Below, one piece after another: positions 33,715-46,848 of a stretch of 64,000 nucleotides of DNA. Position numbers and translations under genes: made by a program. Each line of letters starts with the position of its first letter. Positions within the stretch are counted from its first letter, which is position 1. This DNA is from Cordia subcordata (taxonomy: Eukaryota > Streptophyta > Magnoliopsida > Boraginales > Cordiaceae). Below the pieces are notes generated by a model. It was not told the DNA's origin, searched no databases, and saw only the letters and a program-made list of their open reading frames with translations. The stretch lies in the NCBI GenBank assembly GCA_028554755.1, contig JAPTOF010000020.1, forward strand, positions 3,539,001 to 3,603,000, in the 5' to 3' direction.

Positions 33715-36074
33715 GGAAGATGCTGCAATGGTACGCGGAGTTGAATGAGATGGGAGTATTAGTGACGGGTTTAATGGTGAAAGTAAGAAAATTTACGACT
33801 CAAAAACGCGGTTTTAATAAGTTCGAACTGCGTGTAAACTTTGTGTGTGCTAGTGCGTGTTTATGGAGAAATAATATGGACACCTTTGATAACGCCGTTT
33901 GTCACGTAATGATTTTGTATTAATGGTTTCGTTCAACTTTGGTAAAATAATTATAACCGGGTTGGACAACACTAACTTCCATTATGGGCTTTCAATTTGA
34001 AAAAACCGTTTTGTGAAAAGATAATTTAAAAACGAACTTTTGGTTAGAAGGACTTAGTAAAAAAGAAATTATGTTTGGTTACTAATATATAAAACGAACT
34101 TTTATTAAACAAGATGATGTTTGGTTTTATAATTTAAAAATTGATTATTTAAATTATTAAAAGAGACATTTTGACACTTTTAATAATAAACTATTATTTG
34201 TTTTATATAATATACTTTTTATTTTAATTATATTTTAACTTGTTTGAACAATTTTTAAAGAAATTATAGTTAACTAATAATTATTTTTAGTAATTATTAA
34301 ATGAAATATATTTTTATTAATTTTATTTATTATTAAAACTATTAATTATTTATTACTAAAATGATTTAATTATTTATTATTACATTTTATTCATTTTATT
34401 ATTTTATTTTAATTAAATTTAGGCATTTAGGTTTATTTTTATTTTTAATTATTATATTATATTTTTAATTATAATTTAAAAAAATATTAATAATTAGAAC
34501 AATGAGAACATTTTTGTATTAAATTTTTTGAGAACTCATTCCTGCAAACTGCAGAGTGAGAACTAAAATAAATTTAACTTCTCTGTTTGAACCCAAAACT
34601 TTTTTAACTTTTTGATTCAAACTAACTTTTAAGATGAAAATCCAAACATCTTTTTTTTTTTTTTTTTCAAAATTGACTTTTAAGTTGTAAAAGTTAGTTT
34701 GGTTCCCAAAATGGAAAACCAAATTGGCTCTAAACACTAGTTCCTCAAGTAAATGTCAATCAGAACACTAACACTCCAAATCATTGTTGTTTGGTAAAAT
34801 AATATTTTAAATAAATTTTTAAGTAATCTTGAGTGCTTTAACTAACCTTTTTTCAAACGTCAAAAAAACATTTGAAAAAAGTTTGTAATGTTTCATCTTT
34901 TATCTTTTTAACCTCTCTACATTTTTACCTTTTCTCGCAAATATAAATAAAAAATAACATAAAATTAGTTTCAAAGTCTATTCACATCAAAATATACTAA
35001 AAAATTATAAAGTTTATTAGTTCATTTATTCATTTGTTTTGATGACATAAAATTTAAATATATTAAAAATACTTTTGTGTAATATTGATAAAAATGCTTT
35101 ATAAAAATATATATCTAATTATAAAATAAATTATCTCATTTTGATAATAGGAATAGTAATTATAATTATTATAACAGTAGTAACCTAATATAAATGTCCT
35201 TTTTGCTATTTAAAATACTTTTAAAAAAAGTCAATTTAAATGAGCCCTTGAGTCATATTTTTTTAACCAAAACATTATCAATAAGACTAAATCTTTTTTA
35301 ATTTTAAAATTTTATAATCCTAATATTCATATCAATAATTACATTACAAGAAACTCTGAACAATAACAAAATCAATTTATTTTTTTGTTGTAAAATTATT
35401 TAAAAGTAAGTACAGTTTCACTAATTTTTAAATTTAAAAAGTGTTTGACAATACTTATTTGGATGCATATACCATCGGTGCTTCCTAAGTTGATCAATTT
35501 TGAGCCGTTTTGAAGATTAAACTTTTTGTTAGTGTCTGTCATAAATTATTATGGATCTTGATTTGCTTGCTTAGTGGCTGTTTTATTTATTTATTTTTGG
35601 TAGTGGTTGTTCGTTGTCCTCCAACGTTTACATTGACAATACAGTAAGAGTCGCAACGTGTTTTGTTTTAGCCCTTTTTTTTTTGTCCTTTTTTCTTTTC
35701 TGGGTGTGGGCAGTTTTACTAGATAGACAAAACAGCTGCTTTTTTTTTCTTTTAGAGGAAAAAAAAAATGGTTCGTGCGATTGTTTTAAGTTCTCACGCG
35801 ATTTGTGAGGCACGTGTGATAAGTTGACTTAAGTGTTGATTAAAGCGAATGATGATGAGTCATTACGCGCTAGTTAAGTGGAGATTAATGCAAAAGTCGT
35901 TGGTAGTTTCTATTTTGGTAATTTCCTTGTACCAAAGATTTTACTATTTCAAAATTTTTGGATTGGAGCACTATATGTGTGGAAGCTATATTTATGCGTG
36001 ATATTATAATATCATAAGTAAAATTAAATCCATGGAGAAACTTTGGTAAAAAAAAGACTTATCGTTTGTCATTG
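33715..36074. other. Very AT-rich spacer
   Basis: Long A/T-rich stretches, with parts at 34000-35250 that look like decayed inverted-repeat elements (for example CAATTTAAATGAGCCC near 35233). No gene was seen. Confidence 0.4.
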
Positions 36075-36289
36075 GTCATTTAAATTGATTTTTTTACTTA
36101 GAAAAGTATTTTTGAAAAATATACTTTATTTTGCAATGTTTTTAAATTAATTTCAGCAAAAAAAAAATTTAAAAACTCTAAAGTTAATTCTTCTTGTAAA
36201 AGCTTAAAATTTAAATTTTTCAAAAAATATATATTTCAGAAAAATTATATAAAAAAATACGTTTTTAAAACCCAGTCTAGATGATCCCT
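36075..36289. repeat. AT-rich MITE-like element (family A)
   Basis: The left end TCATTTAAATTGATTTTTTT pairs imperfectly with the right end AAAACCCAGTCTAGATGATC around T/A-run cores. Noncoding. Confidence 0.35.
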
Positions 36290-37059
36290 TACTTTTATTT
36301 TAAGGGGGTGAAAAGAACAATGATTTTTCGGAGGCATAACTGGTAAATTGGTAGTCATTATTTTGCAACTAGTATTTGTGTCCATAAATTAAAAAGCTTT
36401 ATAAATATTCTTGTTTTTCGATTTGTTGAAAAGTGGTAATTGCAAAAGGACAATATTTGCTTCGGAGGCAAGTTTGCTTTTACCAAACTTTGTCTTATTT
36501 TATTCTTCCTTTATTAGTCCAATGAATGTTTAGCTTGCGAAGCAACATAACAAATACATATTCAATTAATATCATTTGGCCTCTTATATTTTTCATGTAG
36601 CCTTTGACATGGACTCTCACACACTAGCACATTTTGCTTTGTGCTCATCATCAATGACACCTTATGTAGCATTTCTATATTCATCTGATAATATATATTT
36701 TTTATTTTTCATAATAAAGGAAGTTTATTTGATAGAAGTAGATTACCATAAAAATTAATGGAGCTTGATCATTAATTGATAATTATTAGGTATATATTAT
36801 ATCTCTTATACTAAGCGTTAAATAAGTCAATGGCACTCAATTAGGATAGAAAACTGGAATCATACTCGAGTCATGAATTGCATTGATTTCAACTCTTACT
36901 GTTCAGCCATTCATAAAGAAAAATATTTATCTTTTTATATGCAAAAAAAATGATAAATTACTTATAAAGTATATAAAATTTATTTACGTCTCAAATTCGA
37001 ATTACAAGAACGTTTAAATTATTTAGTTGATTAATAGTTGCAATAAATTGCCAAAATTG
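36290..37059. other. Spacer, no gene recognised
   Basis: A/T-rich with no conserved coding segment. Confidence 0.4.
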
Positions 37060-37290
37060 AAAAGGATTGTGGGGTTGGGTTGTCGGGGTGCTTAGCTGGG
37101 TGTATGGGGCAGCGAGTACTCGTAGGCCAAGGAATATATTCGTGCCTTCCACTAACGCGATGCCAGCTGTTCCAGCTGTGGAGTTTATGATAGATGTGAC
37201 GGCTGCGTTCAGCCTATGCTGCCATCTGATCTCACGTGCTCTCCTTACTCCACAAATCATATTAAAGGGTGTGTAAATATGTGTTTTTTT
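37060..37290 (-). other. GC-rich coding-like island of unknown nature
   Basis: A ~210-bp segment markedly richer in G/C than its surroundings. On the minus strand it is open for 112 codons (36991-37329). The central part has mixed composition unlike the flanking A/T runs: NMICGVRRAREIRWQHRLNA, then VTSIINSTAGTAGIALVEGT, then NIFLGLRVLAAP. A shorter overlapping plus-strand frame exists (37067-37276). The product is not recognised. It may be a gene or transposon exon fragment, or simply a GC-rich insertion. Confidence 0.25.
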
Positions 37291-37329
37291 TCTCCCAATT
37301 ATTAAACGTTTAAAACTAAAATTTTTCAA

Positions 37330-38934
37330 ATTTATAAAAGTTTAAATTATTTGGTTAATTAAATTAAATGAAAGTCAAAGGTAAGAAAATGAGAAACTTC
37401 AAATCAAAAACTCTTGGAAGAAAGATTTACAAAATTATTTTTACTTCTATAGGAAACAATTTTTATAAAAATATTTTTGTCTATATTTTTAAAAACTCAA
37501 CATTATCTTCAAAATTTTAGAACAGTAACTCGGTATAAAAAATGTGACTTGGTTTAATTTAATACGAAGTCCATTACAACTTGCCTTCAGAAAAATCTCT
37601 TGACCAATCCAGTTTCAAAATGACTTCTTAAGTTCTTCATGATTAGTTAAGTAGTTAACCCTTTGCGATTTTAAGAGAAAAAAGAAGTTATTTATTTGCT
37701 ACGCTTGTTAAAAAATTGACATTGAGGTTTTATTATGTTATAGGTCACTAATATTGACACTCAATATAATTTAGTCCACGATATAGAAAAACTTTCATAT
37801 TAGTCATAGATGTACCATAAATTTATCTAAATTGGTTTCTATTACTTAAAAATATTCATATTGCGTCCCAAACTTAATAGACAATGAGTAAAAAAATTAT
37901 AAGCTGATTTGAATAAGTTTGTAAAATATTGGGGACTAATATAAAATTTTTTAAATAATGAGATTGCCTTAAAAGATTTTGTGAAATGTGAAGAACTAAT
38001 TTAAATATTTAGAACAACAGACACTAATTTAAGAAAACTATAACAATATTGGAGAGACTTTTATGTAATTAAACCTAACACTGATTTCTCTTACGAGCAG
38101 AAGTTTATATCGCCTTTACGACTGGAAGTTTATTTTCCTTAGGCCACTTCTTTTTTAAAACAAATAATAAACTATTGGAAAATGAAATATTTTCAATTTT
38201 TTGGACTTTGTCAACTTATCTCACTCACATTAATTTCCTTGACATTTCATGTCAGGGACTAAGTCCGGGTTCTGTTAAAGGTCCATTGGCTAATGCAATT
38301 GGATATTTTTTAACTAGTGACGATAAATCAATTTTAAACAGTGTTACATCAAATTTAATTTAATATTATACTTATCATACTATAGCAATAAACTTCAATA
38401 CGTGTTTTAATCGAATCAAAACTTAGGCAATAAGAATGAAAAACCTAATGAAAATGTAATATAGAAGAAGGTCATGCCAATTATAAAATCTATCTAAAGA
38501 ATTATTTTCAACTCCTCGAAAAGCTAATCCAAGTTGGAATATTAGGGGCGAGGGAAAAAAAAAAAAAGGCAAGATCAAAATACTTGAATAATTCGAGTTT
38601 TTAATTGTGTTTGGTTGAGATTGTGGGTACCAAGTTGCTATTAAATTACTGGTGGGTTGTTTTATTCAAGGCCTCGTTTGGCTACGAGAGAAAATAAAGA
38701 AAAGGATCAGTTTATTTTATGCTATCTCACATTACTGCAATGAAAGTCCCGAGTCAATAGGGCACACGATTGGTTAAACAAGTAATTCACTCTCCACATT
38801 GACCTTCACAAATCCAATTAGGTAAATTTTCATATTAGTTAGTTCATTTGACTTGCAAAAGGAATTATGTGAATTGATTTATATTGACCACACACTTGTA
38901 TATATGTTGTTAGGTAGGATATTGAGATATTTGA
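37330..38934. other. AT-rich spacer
   Basis: No gene was seen. Confidence 0.4.
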
Positions 38935-39153
38935 AGTTACTTTATATAAAAATGTTTCTTTAACAACTTAGAAAAATATATTTTTTTAAGAATTTAAAAT
39001 TTTTTAGCTTCTAAAAAAAGTTGTACATATTTGAGTTTCTTTTTATAATTTCAATTTTTTAAAAGTCAAACAAAATAATTATTGCAAAAAGAATATAATT
39101 TTTTTTCCAAAAAAATGATTTTCTTTCTAAAAGAACTAATCTAAACGGGCTCT
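38935..39153. repeat. AT-rich MITE-like element (family A)
   Basis: The right end AACTAATCTAAACGGGCTCT is typical of the family. The left end is weaker (TTGAAGTTACTTTATATAAA). T/A-run interior. Confidence 0.35.
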
Positions 39154-39460
39154 AAATAATCGAGTTTATATATTCTTATAATGTTATAACGATACGAGTA
39201 TAAAGGGCCAAATATAAGAAGAATCAGTCGAGGAATGCAAGAGAAGATTGGATATGGATGTTGGATTTTCATTGAAACACATCTATAAAAAAAATTAACA
39301 AAAGTGCTGATTGGATCATGAATTACGGCTTGCAATTTTCACTTGGTGTGCACCGAAACACATCCTCCTGGACCAATTAATCTATTTATGGGGATGATTT
39401 GATAGGAGTAGCTATCAAAGATTAATTTCATTGCAATCGACTTTGCCCCCTCTTCTACAA

Positions 39461-39463
<3 letters not shown>

Positions 39464-39502
<39 letters not shown>
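39464..39502. repeat. (AT)n microsatellite
   Basis: About 17 uninterrupted AT units. Confidence 0.9.
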
Positions 39503-39504
<2 letters not shown>

Positions 39505-40289
39505 ATCAGCAGGCGGGAGGGTTGGGTGAGCAGGAATAGTATATTTGTAAAAGAGTAGAGAACCTTGGATTCCTCAGGGTCTGAAATTGCATTGGCCAAT
39601 GAAGAATAAGACTACAAGAGGCCCACGGGTTTGGATGAACTGCTATGCCTTATTAAAAAAGGCACTGATCAAAATTAGTGCGACATGTCAGATGGTGTCA
39701 TTTGTCCATATCCTTGTTTTTCATATTCTTTGCACGAGGGAATAAAAGCATGAGCCGATGGTGGCAATGCATAAAAGAGTTCCACTTTGTAGTTTTTTTG
39801 TCAGATAAATAAGCAGGTAAGGAATCATTGTACATTATGGGAAAAAAAAAAGGCATCGAAATTTGTTGGGTGCCTTCGGAGTTGTTTAGGAGATTGCTCA
39901 AGGATGATTTGAGAGGAGTTTCAAGTCTTAGATTGAATGGTCATTGTGCATTGAGTATGAGAGTGTACTAAGCCGGATAATCCGGTTCGATCATCAGTAA
40001 AATTGACCCACATTCAATAATCCTGCCTTTTTTTTTTTGGTTCCTATCAAATTTTGTTGACTCAAAGTATATATTGAAAGTACTGCTACAGTTGGTTAAG
40101 TGGATTCAACAAAATGGTTTCTGATGTTAGTCTGTCATCATAAGACAAAAATAAAATAATTGCACAACATAATCTTCTTTTTATACTTTGTATTTGGATA
40201 AAGAAAAGCCATCACATGTTCTTCTTTCCTTTTCGGGTTCGAGAAGCCTCAACATTCATAGACTGATAAAAGAGGAAATGTGTAATCTT

Positions 40290-40880
40290 GGGTCTACGTA
40301 TGAAAAAGAGGAACATCTTTCTTCTTCCCTGAAACATCAAAGCTTCACGCCATATCCTCTCGTATCAATGATGTTACAAACAAAATTGGATAAAAATAAA
40401 TTAAGATTTTGGACAAACGAATGCATATCGGTTTGCCCAAATATCAAAGAAGTTGCATCCGGATTATTCCCCATCATTAGATCACCCTTATAACGTCACA
40501 AGCAAATATAATATTTGTGCCGCACAGAAATTTCTTTCCAAACTCCTACTTCAGGAGAGTATCGAGAGACACGCTACTCTGGTCATGTATGAAAGAGAGG
40601 ACATCTTTCTCCCACGAGGTATCAAAGCTTTATGTAGATTCCTAGGTATACACACAGGTTTACGGCTTATCTTCTCGTAACAGTGACGTTATAAACAAAA
40701 TTCTATAACAATAAACTAAAAATTTTGGACAAATAATATCGTGAACAAAATTCGATAACAATAAGTTAAAGATTTTGAACATATGAATGCATATCGCTTT
40801 GGCCAAACATCTAATGAGTTTCATTTGGATAGTTTCCCATTATTAGATCACCCATATAACGTTACAATAGCAAATATATA
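40290..40880. repeat. Diverged direct repeat (two copies, ~365 bp apart)
   Basis: Shared landmarks in the same order: GAACATCTTTC/GGACATCTTTC (about 40310 and 40600), ATCAAAG followed by ...CTT (about 40338 and 40621), GAATGCATATCG (40419 and 40784), and TTAGATCACCC.TATAACGT (about 40479 and 40844). Local indels separate the copies. The open frames here (40188-40493, 40453-40680) do not resemble any known protein. Confidence 0.55.
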
Positions 40881-41396
40881 TCCAATCAAACTGCTCAGAC
40901 ATCGCAGTAAAACAGGCAGAACAACTTCATGAACAGCCCTCGTCATCTTGGGTGCACGTCAATGCAGCACAAGCACAGAAAAACAGAGCTTGACAAAAAG
41001 CACAGGTAGTGAATCAAGCTGAAAAGCAAAAACTTGCTTTGCATGTCAAGCATGTTTGGCGATTCCACAAGCCGGTCTAGCACCAGTTAGTGTATAATCT
41101 CTTACACGCTTCAAAAAGAATTGTTAACCAGTGAGAGCCATGGGGGCATAGGGACCCAACAAAACACAGAAAGGGCAAAAAAGGGGAAAAAGAAAAAGGA
41201 AAACAGAAGCCTAAATTGGAACTTTTCAAGGAAAATGAACCGTCACCGATTCGCCTATACCATTGTAACACAAAGAAAGCAAGTGCCAGAAGGTGATATA
41301 GATTTTCTTATTACAACCCCTTTACTTGTTTTGCATCTTCTCTTTATTTTTGTCGGTCCGAGAAGCAGCGAATGCAAAGTTCTCAATGCTTTTGCC

Positions 41397-44300
41397 TCAT
41401 GGAAGCACAGTTCTAATCTCCTTTCTATCAGCTCCGAAGCTCTGCAAAAATGATCAATAGCTAAATTAACATCTTATAACTGGAAAGAAGTTCATTAATA
41501 AAATTACCAAAGATGGATATAGCTTATCTGCACATGCAAGTTCAACAATAAATTCACCATAAAAAAGAGAGATAATTTTATTGAAATTGCTTATGTAATT
41601 TCAGTATCATTCAAGGACATTGCAATTATCTCCACAGATCAGTAAAAGAATGCCTTAGCTCTCAGCACGATGGCCTAGGTCAGATTTCCTGAGAAACTAA
41701 TTAATTCACAAGTAATTTGCGAGATCGTGCACCTTTTCCCTTCCTAGTTAGAAAAGGAAAAGTACAACTGGTTGGCTCCAGCCGATTCTTGAAATAAACA
41801 CAACTCGCGCCCACTCCCTTCCTGGAATAGATCAAGACACCAATCACTACTTTTAGATTTATTGGACTTGTTGCTAAAATATCAGTTTCGATACCGGAGA
41901 GAGGAAGACTTTTATTCCCTTTTATAATTCTTTCTGGTTGTCATAGAATATTTTTGAGAAAGAGGGAGAGGGGGAGACTTTTATATTCTTTCCTTCTATG
42001 ATTCTTTCGGGTGGTCATAGAATACTTTCCCTTTAAAATTAAAGGATTGCATTTCTCTCCCATCTCATCAGTGTTACCAATCATCTCTAGAATCAGAACA
42101 AAACACAAGCTTCTGATACCAACCTATTCCAACCAGAGACATACCCTCAACCAATAATTACCCTAAGGCATACTCTGTTCCACCTAATTTAATCACCAAC
42201 TACCATTTTCAGGATAGACAAGACTATATGAAGGAATCATCTAGTAGTTGAAGTTCTGGGTAAATTCACCACCTACTGTGGATGGTACTCTTTCCATTAG
42301 AAGTAGAACTACATATGCATAGACTTTTTTTCATCAACTTAAACTATATTTAAGGAGAGGATAACACTAAATATTTTTCACCAACTTGGACTACGGCTGT
42401 TTGACCTAAGGAGAGGAAAGGCACAAATGTGATCTATTCGTCTTGCCCAAAGGGCCATGCAATCTTCTCTCCATATTCATTGATGCATCAAATTGTATGG
42501 TCAAACAGCTTTGCAGTAATAAGACATGCAGTAATAATCATCCAAGCAGGGGACATTATGTGTAATGAAATATCAGCAACCAAACAATAACCTAATGTTC
42601 ATACCACCTAATTAAAGCTAAAAGCTAACAGAAAAGGAGTGCTCCGAATTGCTTCCGAGATTGGATGAATTATTACAAAAGCTACATACCTCAGCACCTA
42701 AACCTTTAACATATATATTGGTAAAGAGCTCGGAGGAATCAGGCATGGGGCTCTCCTGAAAAGCACATAAATTATATTAGAAGCAATATCCTGAATGGCT
42801 AGACCAAACATACTGCAGATAAGAAGAGGATGCCAAGTTGTACCTTTGCTTTTGCTATTGCATCATCAACCTCTTTTCTCTTTTCTTTTTCAATATCCTG
42901 CCAAGGAAATAATATAGAATTACAGATAGCTTCAGTGACAAACAATTGACTTTTCCTTTCTCCTCTACTAGTTTTAAGTTGTCTAGATGTCTGCCTTTGC
43001 TTGATTTATGGATAGTAACTTGACCTACCCCCCCTTCCGGACACACACCCAATCTTGTTTCAATTCCTAATTTCTTTCATAGTTCCACAGTACCACATTT
43101 AAAATACAGTCCATATTTAGATGCATATTCACTAAACAATACTTAGGAAACATCAAACTCTTCCTACGACAAGCTAATAAACAAAGCCCAAAAAGTTGAA
43201 GCTAATAACTACTCTTTGATTACTCTTAAATACCAACCAAAAGAACCTTCCAGAATTATACTTCAGACAGATTAAATCCTGATATACCTTCAGCTCTTTT
43301 TCCGTGGCTATGTCATGGGCCAAGATAAGTTTTCTGATCCTTTCAATTGGATCACGCTCCTGCAAGAAAAATTGAACATATTACATCATGCAAATGAAGA
43401 AAATATAGAACACATAAATAAATATTTTGCAAAAATGGAAACTGAGATAATATTAACCTGTCTCACGCCAGAGATCTCATCTCGTGTACGGTATGTGCTC
43501 CCAGGATCAGACATGGAATGGCCATGGTACCTGTAAGTGTCCATTTCAAGAATCTGCAAAAGATTAAGGAAATGAACATTAATGTGTGCAAAATGGAAAG
43601 AAAGGAAGACAGCTAGAGTTAGTAAGGGAAATGGTACTTTTGCATATAGATGTTTAAGAAGTTAATTTTTCAGTACCACTATGGCTCTTTAGTTCCAATA
43701 ATAGCCAATGCCTTGAACAACACCCCCCCTCCCCCCCCCCCCCCAAAAAAAAAAACCCCCAAAAAATAAAAAAGTCAGCATGCCACCAGTCACCCACTTA
43801 TGCCACAAGACTTTTGATGATCCATTAGATACGGTATGTTAATTTGAACTAGAAAGTGAAATCTGAAACCAACAAAGTGCTAATTTTGCGACGTTTCTGA
43901 TGACAGCTTAGCCGGCTGTGATTTTCTCATAGCTACTAAAATAACACCTTTTACTTCTTTATAAGTAGATATAAATTTTCCAATACACCATGAACCATTA
44001 ACTTTTTGAACCCAACCTATAAGCCTAAAACTCCATGCTCTAAGGGGCAAAGTTAATGCAAACAAAAGTTAATCACAATTGGTCCTGGTTGCCAAAAAGT
44101 TAAAAGTTACAGTAATGTCTCTGGGAACCATACGTGATGTCTCTTGGAACCATACACCTTCAGTTGTTCCCCTAATTTTATCACAACTAAGAAAGAGAAA
44201 GTAAGATGCATTTTTCCATCATTTCAATAAAATTATAAAGAATTGAGCTGATGACTTCTCATCCATATAATTTCTGCTAGTATTTTCTAGCATAAACTAG

Positions 44301-46574
44301 TGAATCATTTTGCCTTGTGCATGGAAATGATGAAAGGTTGCTGACATATACTTGAGAAAGAAAACTATAACATGAAAGTTTTTATGAAGAAGAATACTTT
44401 TTAAACAGGACTAGGCCAACAAAAGAAGCAGAAAGGTGATATATTACTCACAATTGGTCCGTTTTTCAAGGCATGCTCCTTGGCAAAACCACAGGCTTTC
44501 TTCACAGCAAGGGCATCCATACCATCTACCTGTTTGAGATAAAAAGTAAATGAACAATATGCCATAAAAAAAAAAGAACATAGATGAGACAAGTTAACTA
44601 ATAATCTCCTTAAAGTAAGTTCACAAGCCCTCGTATGATAATAATAAATCTTCCTTTAAGTTACCATACATAGACGTCTTTTTTACGTTTCCTTTTCGTC
44701 GGGTGATTGAAGGAGGATGTAGTGAAGTAGGGGTGGAAGGAAAAGCCTCTTACTACATATACGAAGAAGAAATCATTGGGTGCCTAATATTAAGCTATAT
44801 CTACATCCAAACCACACAACTCACCTAGAGACCAAAAATGGATTTCTAAAATTCAGCAACAAATTGCAAGAGCATCAATTAACATAACATAAGGAGACGG
44901 CAATAGGCAGAAAAAAAGAGGGGACAATTCCCAATCACACATAACTCTATACAAAATAAGCTCAAAATGCATTTCAAGACCATTTCTTTTCTTCCTTGGC
45001 CATCCATTTAAAGACCAGAACATCAGCATTTATCATTTTTGCAACACTGACACATTTATTCCTGTGACAGAAAGTTGTGCCTTTACATCTCAAATGAAAT
45101 ACTCAAAATTTGAGCAATTTCTCTCATATAAAAACCAAAGCTGAACTACACGGCATGATAAATATTGCCTTCAACTACTTCACTGAAATTGGAAGAACAC
45201 AAGCATGAAAACATAAGGCACCAAATAAATAAATAAATAAAACAAATATCAATATTTTGTGCAGAAGCTGCCATCGCACCTTCAACCCAGGCACATAATC
45301 TCCTCTCTTAAAGTATGCTGGACTCTTGGCTGCTCTCCATTCTGCCGTCCCCATTCCATCTGAAACAAACAAACAATTAGGCAACCGACTTGACCCTCTC
45401 AAATTGCACACCGAAAAAGGCCACACGTAAATGATTACCCTTCTAAAGCAATGCACCATAATAAATACCCAAAAAAAAAAAATTGAATTCATTGCAGAAA
45501 CATATGCATAGTCAAGGATCCAGAATTGATTATGTTACCCATTTCTACAAAGAAAAGCAATTACATATAGAGATAATTAAGTTACAAAGCAAGAAAGGCA
45601 CATGCATGGACTCGCATATTTATGATTTATCCCTTAATATTTCTATAGAGTAACTACAATTCACCTTAAAATTCTTTTTTTCACAGTAATCATTCTCACA
45701 GCCCAAAAACTTAGATACTGATTCATATGATAAACAATCCATTTCCACAAATAATAAGCGCTACGTAATGATACACAACGAAAATAATAAAGCAATAAAC
45801 ATGTAAAATATGTTACATTCAACCACTCAATCAATTCAAACAACAAAAATCATGTACATTAACAAATTCCTGATTCTTACAGTGATTATTCTCGCAGACC
45901 AAAATCGCGGGAAGGTCCCAAAGCGCGGCCATATTCAAGGCCTCAAACAACTGCCCCTGATTTGCGGCACCATCACCATACAGTGTAAAAGTAACAGCTT
46001 CGTCCTTGTTGTACTTCTGAGCAAAAGCCAATCCACAGCCTAACGGAATCTGAGCACCAACAATACCATGCCCTCCGAAAAAACCCTTCTCCTTCAAGTA
46101 AAAATGCATAGAACCTCCTTTCCCTTTCGAACACCCGTCCCTTCGTCCCATTAGCTCGGCAAAAGCCCCAAGTAGGGTTCCACCACGGGCCATGTAGATG
46201 CAGTGATCACGATAAGCAGTGATGATTGCGTCCTTCTTGGTGATTGCCGCCTCCATGCCAATGGCCACCGCTTCCTGGCCGTCGTAGAGGTGGCAAAACC
46301 CGCGGATGAGCTTCGCCTTGTAGAGAGAGTCCGCCGCGATCTCCATGCGCCGCATCAAAGCCATGTTGTGGAAGAAGGTCATGAGCTCGGCCGGTGTGGT
46401 GTCGATAGTGCGCGACGGCGGGTCGATCTTGTGGGCGGTGAAGGGGACGGATGTTTCGACGGTGATTGTGGAGGTGGAATCGGTGGAGAGGTTGCGGGTG
46501 CAGGATAAGGATGCGGCGGAGGCGGCGGCGATGCGTCGCAGGTGATTGATACCCCGTTGGGTTGATAGAGCCAT
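41397..46574 (-). CDS. E1 ALPHA: Pyruvate dehydrogenase E1 component subunit alpha, mitochondrial
   Basis: The thiamine-diphosphate-dependent E1-alpha subunit of the mitochondrial pyruvate dehydrogenase complex. It pairs with E1-beta to decarboxylate pyruvate. Eight exons in transcript order: 45881-46574, 45280-45359, 44452-44529, 43458-43553, 43288-43359, 42844-42897, 42690-42755, 41397-41441. All have GT-AG borders and keep frame, giving 394 aa, close to the usual plant length. Residues 1-~32 form a Ser/Ala/Arg-rich mitochondrial targeting peptide ([18 protein letters not shown]). The TPP fold is marked by [10 protein letters not shown] (199-208) and the ENNHY end of the GDG-NN motif (228-232). 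GKGGSMHFY and [13 protein letters not shown] lie in the active-site region. The phosphorylation loop is [16 protein letters not shown] (291-306). The C-terminus RKEIRTVLP is typical. A mitochondrial rather than plastid isoform is inferred from the targeting peptide and overall wording. Confidence 0.96.
43723..43744. repeat. Poly-C run in PDH E1-alpha intron 3
   Basis: C7-T-C14 on the plus strand, directly followed by an A run. It reads as a long G run in the pre-mRNA of this minus-strand gene. Confidence 0.9.
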
Positions 46575-46731
46575 CTCGATCGTTGCTTCGGTTGATCTTT
46601 TTCCGAGAGATGAAAGATCGGGAAAGTTGAGAAAAGGTTTGGCGAGTGAGGGCTGAAGAAGAAGGGTGAAAATGGGAAAAGTATAAATAGTTGTGGAAAT
46701 GATTTTGTAAAATAAAAGTGATTAGGTTAAG

Positions 46732-46848
46732 AGGATGTTTGGCTTTGCTTATTTGACGCTTAAGCATCTAAATAGTAAAAAGTATGTGAGGGGTATTTTT
46801 TTTTAAGTGATTATAAGTATCAAAAATAAGTAAAACCAAACACATTCT
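46732..46848. repeat. MITE-like element (family B) upstream of PDH E1-alpha
   Basis: The left terminus AGGATGTTTGGCTTTGCTTA is matched imperfectly by AGAATGTGTTTGGTTTTACT read from the right end. Length is ~117 bp. It starts about 160 bp upstream of the PDH start codon, so it is in or beside the promoter. Confidence 0.55.

Noticed and set aside
46207..46767. 186-aa open frame on the minus strand overlapping PDH E1-alpha
   Set aside because: It is an alternative frame over PDH exon 1. The 394-aa E1-alpha frame is clearly the real one.
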